A stretch of 64,000 nucleotides of DNA, from contig OY740774.1 in the NCBI GenBank assembly GCA_963513935.1, positions 29,841,949-29,905,948 of the forward strand, written 5' to 3'. Shown here in pieces: positions 12,423-25,387 of the stretch. The notes under the pieces are model-generated. The model ran no database searches. It was not told the DNA's origin and saw nothing but the letters and a program-made list of their open reading frames with translations. The DNA is from Aphrophora alni. Lineage: Eukaryota; Arthropoda; Insecta; Hemiptera; Aphrophoridae. Position numbers and translations under genes: made by a program. Every line of letters starts with the position of its first letter. Position 1 is the first letter of the stretch.

Positions 12423-12797
12423 TTAAGGATGTGGAAAAAAAATAGTCCCACTTTCTGCCTTATTAGTTTAAATAGTCACTACCTCTAAGGCTATAAACTT
12501 ATTCTCTTTAATATGTGATGTAAAAAATGTTTGAGTAAAAGATATAAAATTTTCTTAATTGATTCTAAAAAAAGTCGTATTTGAATATTGCGGTATGAAT
12601 AGAGATCAGGCAGTAAACTCTAAAAAATAATAACTAAGTATAAAAACGCTTGAAAGCTAAAAATTTACCAGTTACTTATTTAAAAAATTCAAAACTCCTT
12701 TATCTATAAACTTTTAAAAATTATTTTAATTTATGTAAATAAGATAGAAGAGGTTATTAAAATGTCATCTATAATAAACACTTTTCACAGGTACTCG

Positions 12798-12838
12798 GGG
12801 GGGGGGAGGGGAAGGGGTGAGGGGGAAGGGGGGGTGAG
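12798..12838 (+). other. G-rich tract, possible G-quadruplex
   Basis: About 40 bases with at least five runs of four or more G, separated by A, AA, TGA or similar. This meets the usual G-quadruplex pattern and is unique in the window. Confidence 0.6.
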
Positions 12839-13138
12839 AAGTAGACGATAAGTCACTTGCATTCAGAATGACTTATTTTCTGTCTTATACACAACTCAAG
12901 TTGTAAATGAGGCCAATTGAGTTCTTTTCTAAACGATGTAACAAAATTAAAACGAAATCTATTCAATTAAAAAAAGTATAATGAAAAAATATCGACTAAG
13001 TTTTGTATGAAAACTTTGTTTTGTAACCATCCTTGACAGAAAGAAGGAATTACTTCGTCTGCCCATTTGTTGTCTATAAAAAAGGTAGATAGAAGTGATC
13101 TAATTTGGTATGTAGGCATACTTTGAACTTATCTCCAA

Positions 13139-13141
<3 letters not shown>

Positions 13142-13232
<91 letters not shown>
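13142..13232. repeat. (AT)n microsatellite, about 91 bases
   Basis: Pure alternating AT, the longest of its kind in the window. Long AT tracts of this type can form cruciforms. Confidence 0.97.
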
Positions 13233-13234
<2 letters not shown>

Positions 13235-16200
13235 TGGCTTAATATTTTAAAAGTGGATGCTAAAAAAACAAATCACAGACATTCAAACATATACAAATAC
13301 TAAAATTTGGCTACAATCTAACTAAAACTATCCAGTTTATAAGTATGTCATAAACAGGTTACTACGCGAGAAAAAGGGCTTAGGGCAAATATTCTAAGTT
13401 AATGGTAAGAAAATACGATTTATTTGAATAAAAACGATTTCCATTCGTCCATTCGAAATTCGAAATAAATATAATTTAATATCATAAATCGTGAAAATTG
13501 TGCAGTGACAAGAACAAAAGCCAGTAAATTTCTATATTAAACGGTTTTAATTTATTTCATCATATTTTATAAAAAAGTTTCTCTGTATCTTCTCTCGTAG
13601 GTGTCTATTGTACGTTAATTCAACCGATTAGAAAGACGAGACATCGTTTATATTCGTGAATGTAACATTAAAGAAAAAGTGATTTTCTGTATCAAATGTG
13701 TTACTTTTTTCCTTATATTTAGGTTTCGCTGCTCCCTTAGATACATAAACCCTTTATTACTTTCTATTCTGTAACGTTGCAATTTGAATTGTTGGATAGA
13801 CGTAAGTTGTATCTTCTTTTCAAATTCAAACTTTAAAGTAAAAATTGAAAATGAGATTTGCAAAACTGCTCACAACTAAAATCTCATTGTTGTTTTAGTT
13901 ACAATGTTATTCAATATAAGTGGTAAACTTTAGGATATTATAAAACCCAGTTTGTGACAATATTGAACCTATATTTTTAACACCAGTTGTAAATAGACTA
14001 TATTTTTAGTGAGTTGTGAAAAAATTTTAACATAACTTTATTTAAAAAAACTATTAATGGGTATCGTTTGATAAGACGTCGGGAACAAAAGTCAAATAGA
14101 ACTTTTTTTAATAAAACAACTATTGCTTTTTAACCTGTGTAAGGGTTATTACCATAGTGTAATATTATTTAACAATATATTTTTTAATAATTATTAGATC
14201 AACAATCGTAAACTGAATTAATTTGTATAAGATATAAAGAATAAGATTTATAATTGGATGGTAGATAGATTATACATTATTTTTCGAAAAATAATTATCT
14301 TGAGGTTGTAATTATATCATTTGACAAACACGATGGAAAAACAAACCACAGAATTTCTATGCATTTGTAGAGTGGGAACGTTATTTAGTGGAATAAGGTA
14401 AATAACAATTTTAGTTTTTTAACCTGTTGTTGAGGTTAATAGAATCATCAACTTAAATTGCAAATTTCTATTGGACGTACTATTAATAGAGAATTGTAAT
14501 CCATTCTTTGAGACAATAATTGAACATTAAAAAATACCATTAATATTGTAAATACTAGTACTAAAATTATTACAAATTATGTTTTTGAAGTATGTCAGAT
14601 AACAGACCAAATTAAGAAAAACAATACTTGCCCTGAAAATTTTCTCTTGATATAGACTGTTGAAATTAAAAAATAAATCTTAACCTTGTCACCATTACAC
14701 AATACAAAGTGAATTTAGAGAAAACTATTACATATGATAAAAACAAGACTAGGTGAAAGGTGACGTCATGTTCATAGGATGAAAAACTAGCAGTTGCCTC
14801 AATAAGTTATGAACTAACTTGAAGAAGGAAAATTAAACTTCAAGGAAAGGCGAATTGATGGAATCCAGGAGTGAACGGATTTTACGCACCAATCTAATAA
14901 TACTAATAGTTTTAATGTAGCTGATTATAAAACCATTATCAAATGATAATAGAGGAAAGCCATAGTAATAAATGAGATTAATTTATTTCTGAATGTCTGA
15001 ATTCAGCTTTTACCTGTCTCAGCAGTAGAATGTTCGAAAGGGTCCAAACGTAGTTTTCCATAAATATCAAATTATGGAATCAATTTTAAAAGTACACTAA
15101 TTCAAAGAAATAGACTATATATTTGAAATCTAATTTCATTCTGTCCCTAATAGTTTAGAATTTTATATGTATTCAAAATGAACACTTATTTCACAATATA
15201 AGTCATGCATGCAAAATTTAGGTCTAGATACCATGATCTCAGATTTAAAAACAAATTTTGATGCCTCCAAAAATAAGGGAGGGGAGATTAGAATGAACCT
15301 TATATTAATTTGGCGTCTGTCTATTGTTGTAAACTTAGCAAAATGTCATCATCCCCTGGAATGAGAAAGGGTGCTTTCATTACACCCCATCGCTTCTGTC
15401 CTGGCTGACAATTATTTCCGAAATGCTAAGGGAAGGGAAATTGCTTTCTATTTTAAGAAAATAGTCATGTTAGTTGTATAAGAAAAGCAGTCGAGAAATA
15501 ATTTTATTTAATAAAATATTCACTGTAAATACAGGATTAACATGATATTTAGTTGTGCCAGTGTTGTGACACAAAGTTTTATATTTACATTAACCTTTAA
15601 TTTATCTCATAAATAGAAAGATCCAATAAAAAGTTAACGGAAATATTTTTATTATTATATAAATGGTTAAAAGTGATTAAAATTTTGCCAGGTTGGAAGA
15701 ACAGTTTCGAATTTATTTTACTAACAGATGTAATAATAATACTTCTTTCTTTAGACTACGGTTAAGTTTAGTCTGATTAATTGTAGGTACAAACATTTTT
15801 GGCCTTTCCTAATTCCGATGTTTTGATTTATGTCAAGTCACAGGATCTATCCAAATTTTGTTTTCCAGTTAATTAATTTTGTATTTCAATTCAATTTCCT
15901 CGCTACGTTACATTGTACCATGTTTATTGACAGAGATTATAAATTGAATATTATTATCGCAAGGGATTTTCTTTTGTATACAAAATTTGACATATGACTA
16001 AATGAAATAATTTAAATATATAAAAGACAACTTAAGACTGTAAAATAACAACATTTTAAGTCACGAACTACTAAAAATCACTTGGTTTAACAGCTTCTAA
16101 AGGACGAAGATATGTTAGTAGTCTTTTTAATCAAGTAACGTGTGATAGGCAGAGATCCTTTCACTGGTTTATTATAGAGTTTAACAGTGATAATAGCTCC

Positions 16201-18113
16201 ATAGTTTTTCTTACGATTCTGTGACAACATCTTTGTCAACCTTTATGAGACCCCAGCCCACCAACAATTGAACTTCAAACATTCATACTAGAACAACGGA
16301 TGATTAATTTAAAAATAAAATTATGTTTTCCACCTAGATAAATATATTTACAACTACGTTTTTGCTTAACGCTCAGTCATCATTATAAAGACAAATCAAA
16401 AAGGTTGTAGTTTGTCTGAAATTGCTAAAACAAATTGCTTACCTGATATTTTTCTTTGGCGCTACAACTCTATATGGGTTTGGTGACCTCCCACACAATT
16501 TCTCCTTACACTCTATCTTTTACATTTCATATAGTTGTAAATAATTCATTTAACTATTGTTTCATACAGTTTAAGAGGTACAATTATTTTAGTTCAGATG
16601 TTTCGGTTTGTACTCACAGTTTCTCTCCCAAATAATATTTTCCTATTATATAACATTGATTTCTTATTCAATTTCCTTATCACAGCAAGATGTAAATCAG
16701 AGAATGTAATTTTAATTTAATTTTCGTAAACAATTTGTTGTCTTATATAAATTTGGTATTCAAATAATGGAAATTATACTAGAACACAAATATCATAATT
16801 TCTGGAATACTTTCTTGAAATAATAATATATGTTCGAACAGACATGATTATAAAATAACAGGGAGCAGAATATTTGTTTATTTCAAATATATATTATATG
16901 TATTGAGTACAGTAGATAGAGATACTGTAATGGGAAGCAAAAATGTTCTCCAGGTTTTATAAGGATATTAAAAAACACACAAGGCACATATTTGTTCTCT
17001 TGTGTATTCTATGCAGATAAATTTACACTTAGGTATATGTATTGATCCATCAGATAATAGTAAGCAATATCAAAATCCACGAGGCATATGCTGATTTTAA
17101 AAGCAAGAGTAATTAAATGCATTATTGTGAAGTGATTTACATTTCTCTTCATCCCTTGATTACAGAGGGGTGGTTATATTAATACTGTAATCCTACTTCA
17201 TTTACGTGAAGTTGAAGTTAAACATTGTGCAATATATCCGTCACTTTGTTAAAGCATTCAAAGTATGTTTGTACAGGTTCTATATTGTTTTGTCCAGCAG
17301 TATTGCTATAAGAGGTTGGAGTTCCGTTTAGTAGCTTTTGTAGCGTGTAGTTATATCTATTGTGTAATAAATTTAAAAGCGGATATTTCTATTTTATTTT
17401 TTTATAAATATTTTTTTTGTTTATTTTTAAACGAGACCAAATTCAGAAGTTTCAAATTCGAACTGACCACTCTAAAATTAGAAAAAAATTATTGAAGTAA
17501 CAATTTTATATAATAAGCTTTGACTTTCAAGCAATTTTGAACAAACTTTACTCATTCTGGAAAATATAACCTTAAATAACTTAGAGAAACATCTAAAAGT
17601 TGTAACGGACAATCCTCTTACATTAAATTTACAACTTTTTACTTTTTTTCAAATCATATGTGATTTATGTTTTTCTTGAGCGAATACTTGGCCAGGAATC
17701 TACAGGCTGTAAAATTTATACTATGAATGATTTGAATGAGATATAATCTCTTTAGATAGAAGCTAAACAAACCTTAAAATATAATCCCCAAGTTTGGGTT
17801 TAGAAAAAAATATAAACCTTTTTTGTAAATTAGAAAAGAAAAAGAATTTTGGAAAATGTTATAAAATTGAACAAAATAAATCATTTGGAAATTTATAATA
17901 TCCAAAATTAAAACTCCATAACTCATATAAGAATATTAGTTTAGGAATATTGTATTATTTCCACAGGTTACTAGAATAACGTAGGGCAGTTGTTAACACA
18001 ATAATATTAATATGTTATAAAATAGGCTTAGGTCATACATTTTGTCTCTCATTCTGTATTAATACGCTAAGTGGTTTTCCATTTATTTTGAGTATTGCAT
18101 TTCACGTATCTCT

Positions 18114-18139
18114 AAAGATGACGAAATTGTCGTTGTAAC
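18114..18139 (+). other. GAWGAT-hairpin-GAAAC motif 6, degenerate
   Basis: AAAGAT, stem GACGA / TCGTT with loop AATTG, then GTAAC in place of GAAAC. The stem is identical to motif 1. Confidence 0.4.
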
Positions 18140-19450
18140 ACTTTTGAGTGAATCAACTTATTATTTTTTCCAATTTTGCATTTTAATTTTAAAACAACAT
18201 AAGTCAAGATCAATACTTATGTATAATTATATGTCTTCAATATTACTGGGACAGTCCGAAAGAATTTTGAATTTAAAAAATAAAAACATAAAAAATTAGA
18301 AAGATCCAACCATTCTTTGATTATTGCTAATTTCGACCAACTTTTTCCCTAATTTATTAACTTATATTAGTATATTTTTATCGTAATTTTGTAATTTTTA
18401 GTATCATTTGATTTATCAAAACCTATCTACTTACTAGAAGAAGTACAACATTGTAAATCTGTAATGAGTTTACACAACACAATCTTTAAAAATTATAAAG
18501 ACTATCTGTCCTCATGAAGCTTAGTGAATTGTCATCAATATTTACAGTATAGTGAGAGATCCCCCACCGTAATGAAATCTATTGTTCTGTAGTTGATATA
18601 TCAATTAAACTAAACAATAAGGAAGTAAATTCTAGTTTTTATTAAGCAATTATTTTTACATATGATGTTTTTATTAACACAAAATTATTTGAAAATAACA
18701 ATGACACATTAAGACAATCAAATGTGTTAATATTATAGTAAACTCTAAACAAATTGAAGTACCTGTGATTTATAATTTTTTAAAGAATATTTTATTCAAC
18801 AATAATATAAATAATTATAATATAATATGAATATATTAATTTTAAATTATAATATTTGTTGATATTTGCTAATTTTATAGTATATATGGTGTCTTTCGTT
18901 GTGTAAATTAATCCGAATTCTGACAAGGTACTTATATCAAAATATTGACAGACATAGTTATGAATTTGGTTTCATACCCATCGTAGTTAAATATGGTGGT
19001 TACTGGACAAGGCGAGGAGAATCAAAAGGGGTGAAGAACTACGTACAGGATTTGTCACACGCTTCTGATGAGAATTATAAGTGGTGAATAACATATTGCC
19101 CTGTGATCCGCTGTCAAGATGAAGTTATGGTTTAAAACTATGACTCAATAAAAATTTACTTCCTTCTGTTTAAGAACTTCAAATGAAAAACAAAAGATAA
19201 CTTAAAAATAATAAAATGTACAAATTGTTGTACTAGGGTTATATACACTTTAGCGCATTCTTCCTGCTCAGGCGTTTCCCTCATGTCTACTCCAATTCAG
19301 CCTTTCCAGTCACGTGTCTAATTCGTGCAAGTTTTCATTGGATTCACTTGTATTGTATTTTGAAAATATGATACAGGAAAATAAAGAATGTCTACATGTT
19401 ACCTGTTTCTAACTGTCGAGTGATTTCATATTTGTCTTAAGTTACGATGC

Positions 19451-19474
19451 GTTTCGAGATCACAATCTTATCTT
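19451..19474 (-). other. GAWGAT-hairpin-GAAAC motif 7
   Basis: Minus strand: GAAGATA, stem AGAT / ATCT, loop TGTG, then CGAAACGC. Confidence 0.5.
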
Positions 19475-19719
19475 CAAGTTGCCACTACGTTGTGGAAGTC
19501 TTCGTTTATAATTAAAAATCACTAATAGTGCATATACACAAAGAATACAATGCACACTGACAATAATCATCTATATTGGTTCATATCATCTCGTATTTTT
19601 CGAGAAACTCAGATCGTATTCGTGGGTACTGATATGTATTTATGTACTATTAGTGGTTACAATGTGTAAAAGACATCATAACCACTGATGTACTTTAAGA
19701 CGGCGGTTATTACGATGGG

Positions 19720-19743
19720 ACGATGGGATTACGTTTCCGAAAC
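19720..19743 (+). other. GAWGAT-hairpin-GAAAC motif 8
   Basis: ACGAT, stem GGGA / TTCC (one G-T pair), then GAAACGCG. It lies 250 bases from motif 7 in opposite orientation. Confidence 0.45.
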
Positions 19744-19959
19744 GCGTCGACCCATCAAACAAATAAGAAGTAACACTACAGATAAAAACAGATAACTCAT
19801 AGAAATGTTTTATTTTCCAATACTATATTATCAAATACATTAACGTGGCTAGGATACTATAACATATGAAACTTGTATTGTTTCTGTGCGTGTTTGAATG
19901 AATACAAAATAGAGAATGCAGCCGCGATTGAAGTATGAACTGTAATTCAATTTCTTATT

Positions 19960-20860
19960 CCAAGAAATAAGCTATATTAACCGTAAAATCAGTGAAGCTA
20001 ACTTAGCTGTGATGGTGAATAATCAGGAACACAATGGTGTCGAAATGTATTTGCAGGAAGAATGAATGTTCATGATAATGATATAACTGGTCACTCTGGA
20101 TTCAAGAAGTTGATGAATATTTTGCAAATGTTTCTGTATTATTATCGGTTAAATTGTCACTATTCACCTCATGTACAGTAAATTGGTGCTAGATGGCCTC
20201 TTCAAATGTTTAGTGATGGACACATAAGTTACTTTATGGCAATTGCGTTGTATTTTTTCATTCGTTACGCAAAAGATGAGGAAGAATTTCTAACATATCG
20301 TGTCACAAAATGTTACCGGTTTTCTTACGATGCGCCATAAAGTAAACTTCAGTTTATGGAATGACGAATTATCGTTCTCCATTCAACCCATCTGCTGACC
20401 AACTTATAAGCAGGTACTTTCTACTCTAAATATTATAACTACAATCTCCTGGGCCAAAAGGGACCACTCCTTGACTTTACACCACGTATTGCAGGTGGAT
20501 ATTTCAAAAGGTTCAAAGTGACAGAAACATCCTGTTGTAATTCAAAGGTTTGTTCCCTCATGGGGCAAGGCCTCTTGCTGCTGTCAAAACAAAACAGTTA
20601 ATCATACAATTTAACATTAAAAAATATCCCTCCCATAGCGCCGATCTGCCCAAAGTAACAACCATATATTTAGTAAAATTAAAATATTGTGAGAGAAATA
20701 CGTTTTAAGAGTGATAAAGATTTTGAAGAAAACAATGTTTACTTATGTCAATGAACTGCGGCGAAAGAATGTGACGTGAAAATGTAAAAACTCATAGAAC
20801 ATAAAAATATTTGCAATTCAACGTGACTATGTTAGTTCATGATAAATGAAATGTTTTATT
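19960..20860 (+). pseudogene. mariner transposase relic
   Basis: Reading the plus strand with frame changes gives successive pieces of a mariner (DD34D) transposase. From 20035: WCRNVFAGRMNVHDN, matching the WCR-F--GR-NVHDE end of the helix-turn-helix domain. From 20184: GARW, then a region ending EEEFLTYRVT (20276-20305) and FMEW (20352-20363). From 20440: a stretch with LLDFTPR, then HGARPLAAVKTKQLI (20559-20603) and HSADLP. These stand where intact proteins have VTGDETW, HDNARPH and YSPDL, so two of the three catalytic aspartates are lost. There are several stops and shifts. I found no terminal inverted repeats. An intact protein would be about 345 residues, and most of that length is represented. 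The insert has no partner in the duplicated units. Confidence 0.88.
20222..20352. repeat. Inverted pair within the mariner relic
   Basis: AAGTTACTTTATGGC (20227-20241) and its near reverse complement GCCATAAAGTAAACTT (20335-20350) face each other about 95 bases apart. Both fall in the transposase reading, so this is probably accidental. Confidence 0.3.
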
Positions 20861-21624
20861 GAAAAATTGCTGTTCCTTTTTTACCGTAAAATTGATACTT
20901 ATTTCCTGACGGCCTCAGTATATTACAGTTTCAGTAATGACAAAAAATCAAATAAACTAATTTAAAAAAAATATAAACTGATTCATAAACATGTAAACTT
21001 TAAATTGATACAACTAATTTTGAATAACAATTTTATTTGAATATCAACTGAAATTTTTGCGCTAACATTAAGTTTCCAACTTTAATTTTGTCCACCTAGT
21101 TATCTTGAATTTAGAATTCATTGATGAGCAAGCATAATATTTTCCATTGTAATGGTTTAGTTCAAGATTGGGATTTCAATTTGTGGGCCTCTAAAATTAA
21201 AACTTTCAAATTGAAGCTTGCTTTATGGCATGTGGAGAAACTAGCCTGTAATGACTTTACGGCTTTTTTAGACTAAAACGATGACCAGACATTCTTACTC
21301 TAGAACTAATAATTGTTTAATGTTTAATCCGACATTTGATATTTTTTCTGTAAATACAAACTAATACACTACGGTCCGAGAGTAAAAATTGAACACCGTT
21401 ATAATGTTATGAACTTGGAGAATACAATATTAACAAAATTACTACTAATTTGTCCGATTCAATTTGCAAATAGCTGGCAGGAAGAAATAGTACCAGATAT
21501 TAGATAACATTGTTTTTTTATTGCTGTAATGTTGTAGTTTTTAAAAATAGATGGTGAAAGAATTTTGCTACGTATGAAAGATCGACAAAAATTCATATAT
21601 ATTTGAGTGTCGTTGTCGTAGTTT

Positions 21625-21653
21625 TTTGATAATTTATCTTAAATTATCAAAAA
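21625..21653. repeat. Perfect 12-base inverted repeat
   Basis: TTTTGATAATTT / AAATTATCAAAA with a 5-base loop. No T run or context suggests a function. Confidence 0.6.
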
Positions 21654-23013
21654 TAATAATTTTGCTCCGAAATCATTAACAGTCAACTATCTGCAAAAAT
21701 TAACAAATTATCTTAAAACAGTAAATACACGAAAACACTTAAACATTTCTTCATGTTTTTTTTTATCGTTTTGTTTCATTTGTGTCAAACGTTTCCCGTA
21801 ATTCAGTCAGATTTCAAAGTAATTTAACAATCTCTCAACACTTCACTTTTTGTAACTCAAAATATTGTTACCAAACACTGGTGTCTCAAATTAAAATGGG
21901 CTAAACTCCGAAATTCTTCCAAATAAAATAATCTTCTTGCCTTTTAAACGTAACAATACAAGTAAAAGCTAATTTCTTGTCGTTGTATTTAGTGAAGTGC
22001 CCCAGGGAGAGCTAATACAGGTTACGATGTGACGCTTGGTTGTTCCTTGACATTCATAACCACTGCCGTTAAAACCTGCTCATGTTCAGACAACTTGTAC
22101 AACTTAAGGTAAATATGTAAGAGGCATGTTGAGCAATTATTTATAACGCTGTTCCAGCGGTGTTTCAATTTTCTAAATTATTATTTTGAGCTGAATTTTA
22201 TCCTCTGACACTTATTGTAGTATGTGTGTGCGTAGAAATTTTGAATTAGACCGTGTAAACAAGTTGAATACACAAGTTTGAATATATTCATTGCATAATT
22301 CAAAATTTACTTGTATTGTTCTTTGCATTTATATTTTATTTTGACAGTTTTTTTTTCTTCAATGCAAAAATAATCTTCTATTAATGGTATTTTTTATGAA
22401 CGTTTAAGCTTGGTATGGCAATTATTATTAATGCAGGTAAATTTGCTTCAATTCAACAAGTCTACAAAACATCAACGAATTCAGTGCTAATTAACTAGTT
22501 ACTTTGTATACAATGTTAGTGTGACTGTATACTCTAATTAAGTGTATAATACAAAATAATAATTCATATAAAATACACTAAAAATGAAATTAGGAGAAGT
22601 ATTGTTAAAACCCATTGCAGTTTAAATCATTGCTGTAGTAGCCTATTTGTCTTCTCCAGTATTTGATGTTTTATAAAAAACAGTTTATAGCCCAGTCACC
22701 AAGGATTTAGGAAAGACAATTAAAACTATTCTTGTCGTTTAGGTATTTAAAAAAAAAATAAGAGCAAGATTTTAGGTCCCAATTTTATTTCTGAATTGTT
22801 GTTTAATTAAATAAACACTTGACGATATATGAAAGAGTCCCACAGGACTCCGCATCTGTGTAAGCATACAAGCTATAAAAATAAAATTTACTTTATATTT
22901 TTAATATCATACAAGTTGTTGGTATACGTGAATTTAAATTCTCCCTAACTAAAATTTAGAATAATCTTATACTCAACTTATATGAAGAATTTCGTTAGAC
23001 TATTACAATCATA

Positions 23014-23038
23014 CAAATAATATAGCCTATATTATTTG
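23014..23038. repeat. Perfect 12-base palindrome
   Basis: CAAATAATATAG and CTATATTATTTG with one base between. A+T-rich, no clear context. Confidence 0.6.
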
Positions 23039-25387
23039 TGAAATAACTTGACGTTGACTTTCGGATAGGATTAAAGCGTGTCACATTTAATGAGCTGAAC
23101 TGTCACTTACAGCTGTTTGCAGTAACTTTCACATAACTCATAGCAAACTGAAAATGCAATTATATAAATACTCTAAATATAATTTACTTTAGTCTATTTT
23201 GGTGTTTAAATCACCCTTTTCTATAATATGTCTCTAGAGATTCTGTGGACAATGTAGATCTCTCTCCATACAAGTGTAATGTATCCAATAAATATTTCTT
23301 ATAAACTCAGTGTGACTGTTATTTGGTGCACGACGTGATCGAAATAATATTATTAGACGAAGAATTAATATTATATAATATAACAACTACTGTAAACCTA
23401 ATAAAACAAAATTAAACAGATAAATAATGAAATTTGAGTCGTTTATACGTGGCTTCCCGATTTAATTGAGATTGTGATTTTATATTCATTGTGATCAAAG
23501 TAGCAGTAAATATTATGCTTTATCCTTCGATATATTTCAATCATAGAATGGTGACTGTCTTATTTGAAAATGAACATTTACTTCCACCATTGTTGGGCTT
23601 CGTTGGCTGGTGGTCCGATTTTTTGGAAACGGACAAGTTTGGACTACAATATTTTATTCTAAATTAATTGTTATTATAAAGGAGCTACATGAAAGTTAAA
23701 TCATGATTTAGAGTGTAACACTTAGAATACAAAGTGTAACCATCATGTAATTAGTAACAAATTTAATATATTTGTGAACTAGATCATGAAAATTTGTAAA
23801 TTAATAAATAATTTGTTAAATAATTAACAAAACATTTTTTTTTAAATATTGAGTTAAACATTTTATTGTGTTATTGGTCTGGTAACATCCTTCCGTGACT
23901 TATTCTTATACACATATTAAAATTATTCTTATTTCTTTATTTTAAAACTTTTTTGTCGTTATTTTTTTACTCCCTATTACGTCTCTTACACCCAGGGTTT
24001 CAATACTACGACGTGACTGTTGTATACTTACCGGGCACTTTGGAATTGTGCAGTAACTGTTTTGAGTAACTGATTACTTAAAGTGGAAATCTTAATGGAA
24101 AACTTGCACATTCATTGTTGTGCCAAGACGTATAGAACTTTTGTCCTCTAAATGCATAATGATTGACACAAGTATTGACCGTAACTTGTTAACAATCTCA
24201 CACTATAAGTACAGACGAAATTCCAAGAGGTTAACTTTAATATTATCCTCACTTTGCTCGATCAAATATTTATGAGTAAAGAAATTATTATCATTGTACT
24301 TTCTATGTCGCCTTTTGAAAGTTTTCTCCGTTAATATACTGGGATGTTACGAAATTTCATAACTCTGTTTATTTTTATGTGATTTTATTGCCACCTTTAT
24401 GTCAAGATAGTCTATATTTTAAATTTCTTGTAGATTTAATTCGCAAGAGACGATATTTTTCTTCTATAAATCGTGTTTTAATTGTGGGGGTGAAAATAAA
24501 AGGCGAGGGATATATATTTGCTTATTATCTCAAAAATATATTTTTTACATTTTATTATATTTTTTATTTGCATATATTTAATACTTCATTACACTTAACG
24601 ATAATGGAGATTTATTTTACTATGATGACAATATTTACAAAGAGTAATATTTACATAGTTTACAATAAACTGAAGTTTACATATTTTACTATGCGGGTAT
24701 TATTATATAGTAATAGATGTCTTTTCTAGAAGGAAAACTTAAGAGACCCCTTGATAGATCCTCGCCGTAACACAAAACTTCACGCCAATCAAGCTTTATT
24801 AGTTATCCCCTTGCATTACATGGTCATAGTGAATTAATTTTCTATCCCTCGTACAGATTAAGTGAGAGACAGTTTGGTTATTACCTTAGTTTCAATCTTG
24901 TCCAGGGATGATTTAAAGACAAATTATGCTGCTGTCTTGATTCGAGTTCTCTGATCTGACTTCTTGACCAAAAGGGTAATAAGCGGGGATAGTTAGGTAA
25001 GAGTTTATAATTATATTCTCTCTAATTTCACAGAATTAGATAGAGTCGAGTCAATAGACGTGAATTTCTACTTGACTTAGTGACAAGTATATAAACATTC
25101 GCTTTTCTAGAAAGTAATTTTGAATTATATCCTTCTGTCTAAAATGTATAAGTAGTGAACCACATTTGGCACTAACTTCCTCACACTCCCATCGACAATT
25201 GAAGTTAAATTATAGGTGGAAAAAAGTCAATAAAATATCCATAGAAGTCCATTTCTATCTCACAAATTTAATCGTGACACTTTATTTATCTACTTTAAAT
25301 ATTTCATAAATCTACTTTAGCCTAAAACAGCAGACCTTTTTCATAATATACCAATAATTTGTTTATATCAAGACTTATGTATAAAAT

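Larger units (their letters stand above)
11971..18113. other. Unassigned A+T-rich DNA
   Basis: Apart from the candidate exon (12.16-12.42 kb), the G-rich tract and the (AT)n tract listed here, I see only unremarkable A+T-rich sequence. A somewhat G+C-richer stretch at 15.28-15.44 kb has no frame or repeat partner I can find. A degenerate hairpin of the GAWGAT type may exist at 16.37-16.40 kb. Confidence 0.6.
18140..19950. other. Unassigned DNA with one modest frame
   Basis: The frame at 18899-19087 has balanced composition (IPIVVKYGGYWTRRGESKGV) but no family I know. A G+C-richer stretch lies at 19.24-19.33 kb. Two hairpin motifs close the interval. Confidence 0.5.
20870..25387. other. Unassigned A+T-rich DNA
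   Basis: I see no gene, repeat partner or mobile element apart from two short palindromes (21625 and 23014). The 116-codon frame at 24379-24729 is A+T-driven (Phe, Tyr, Ile, Lys) with no motif. A G+C-richer stretch at 24.73-25.13 kb is unassigned. Confidence 0.6.
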
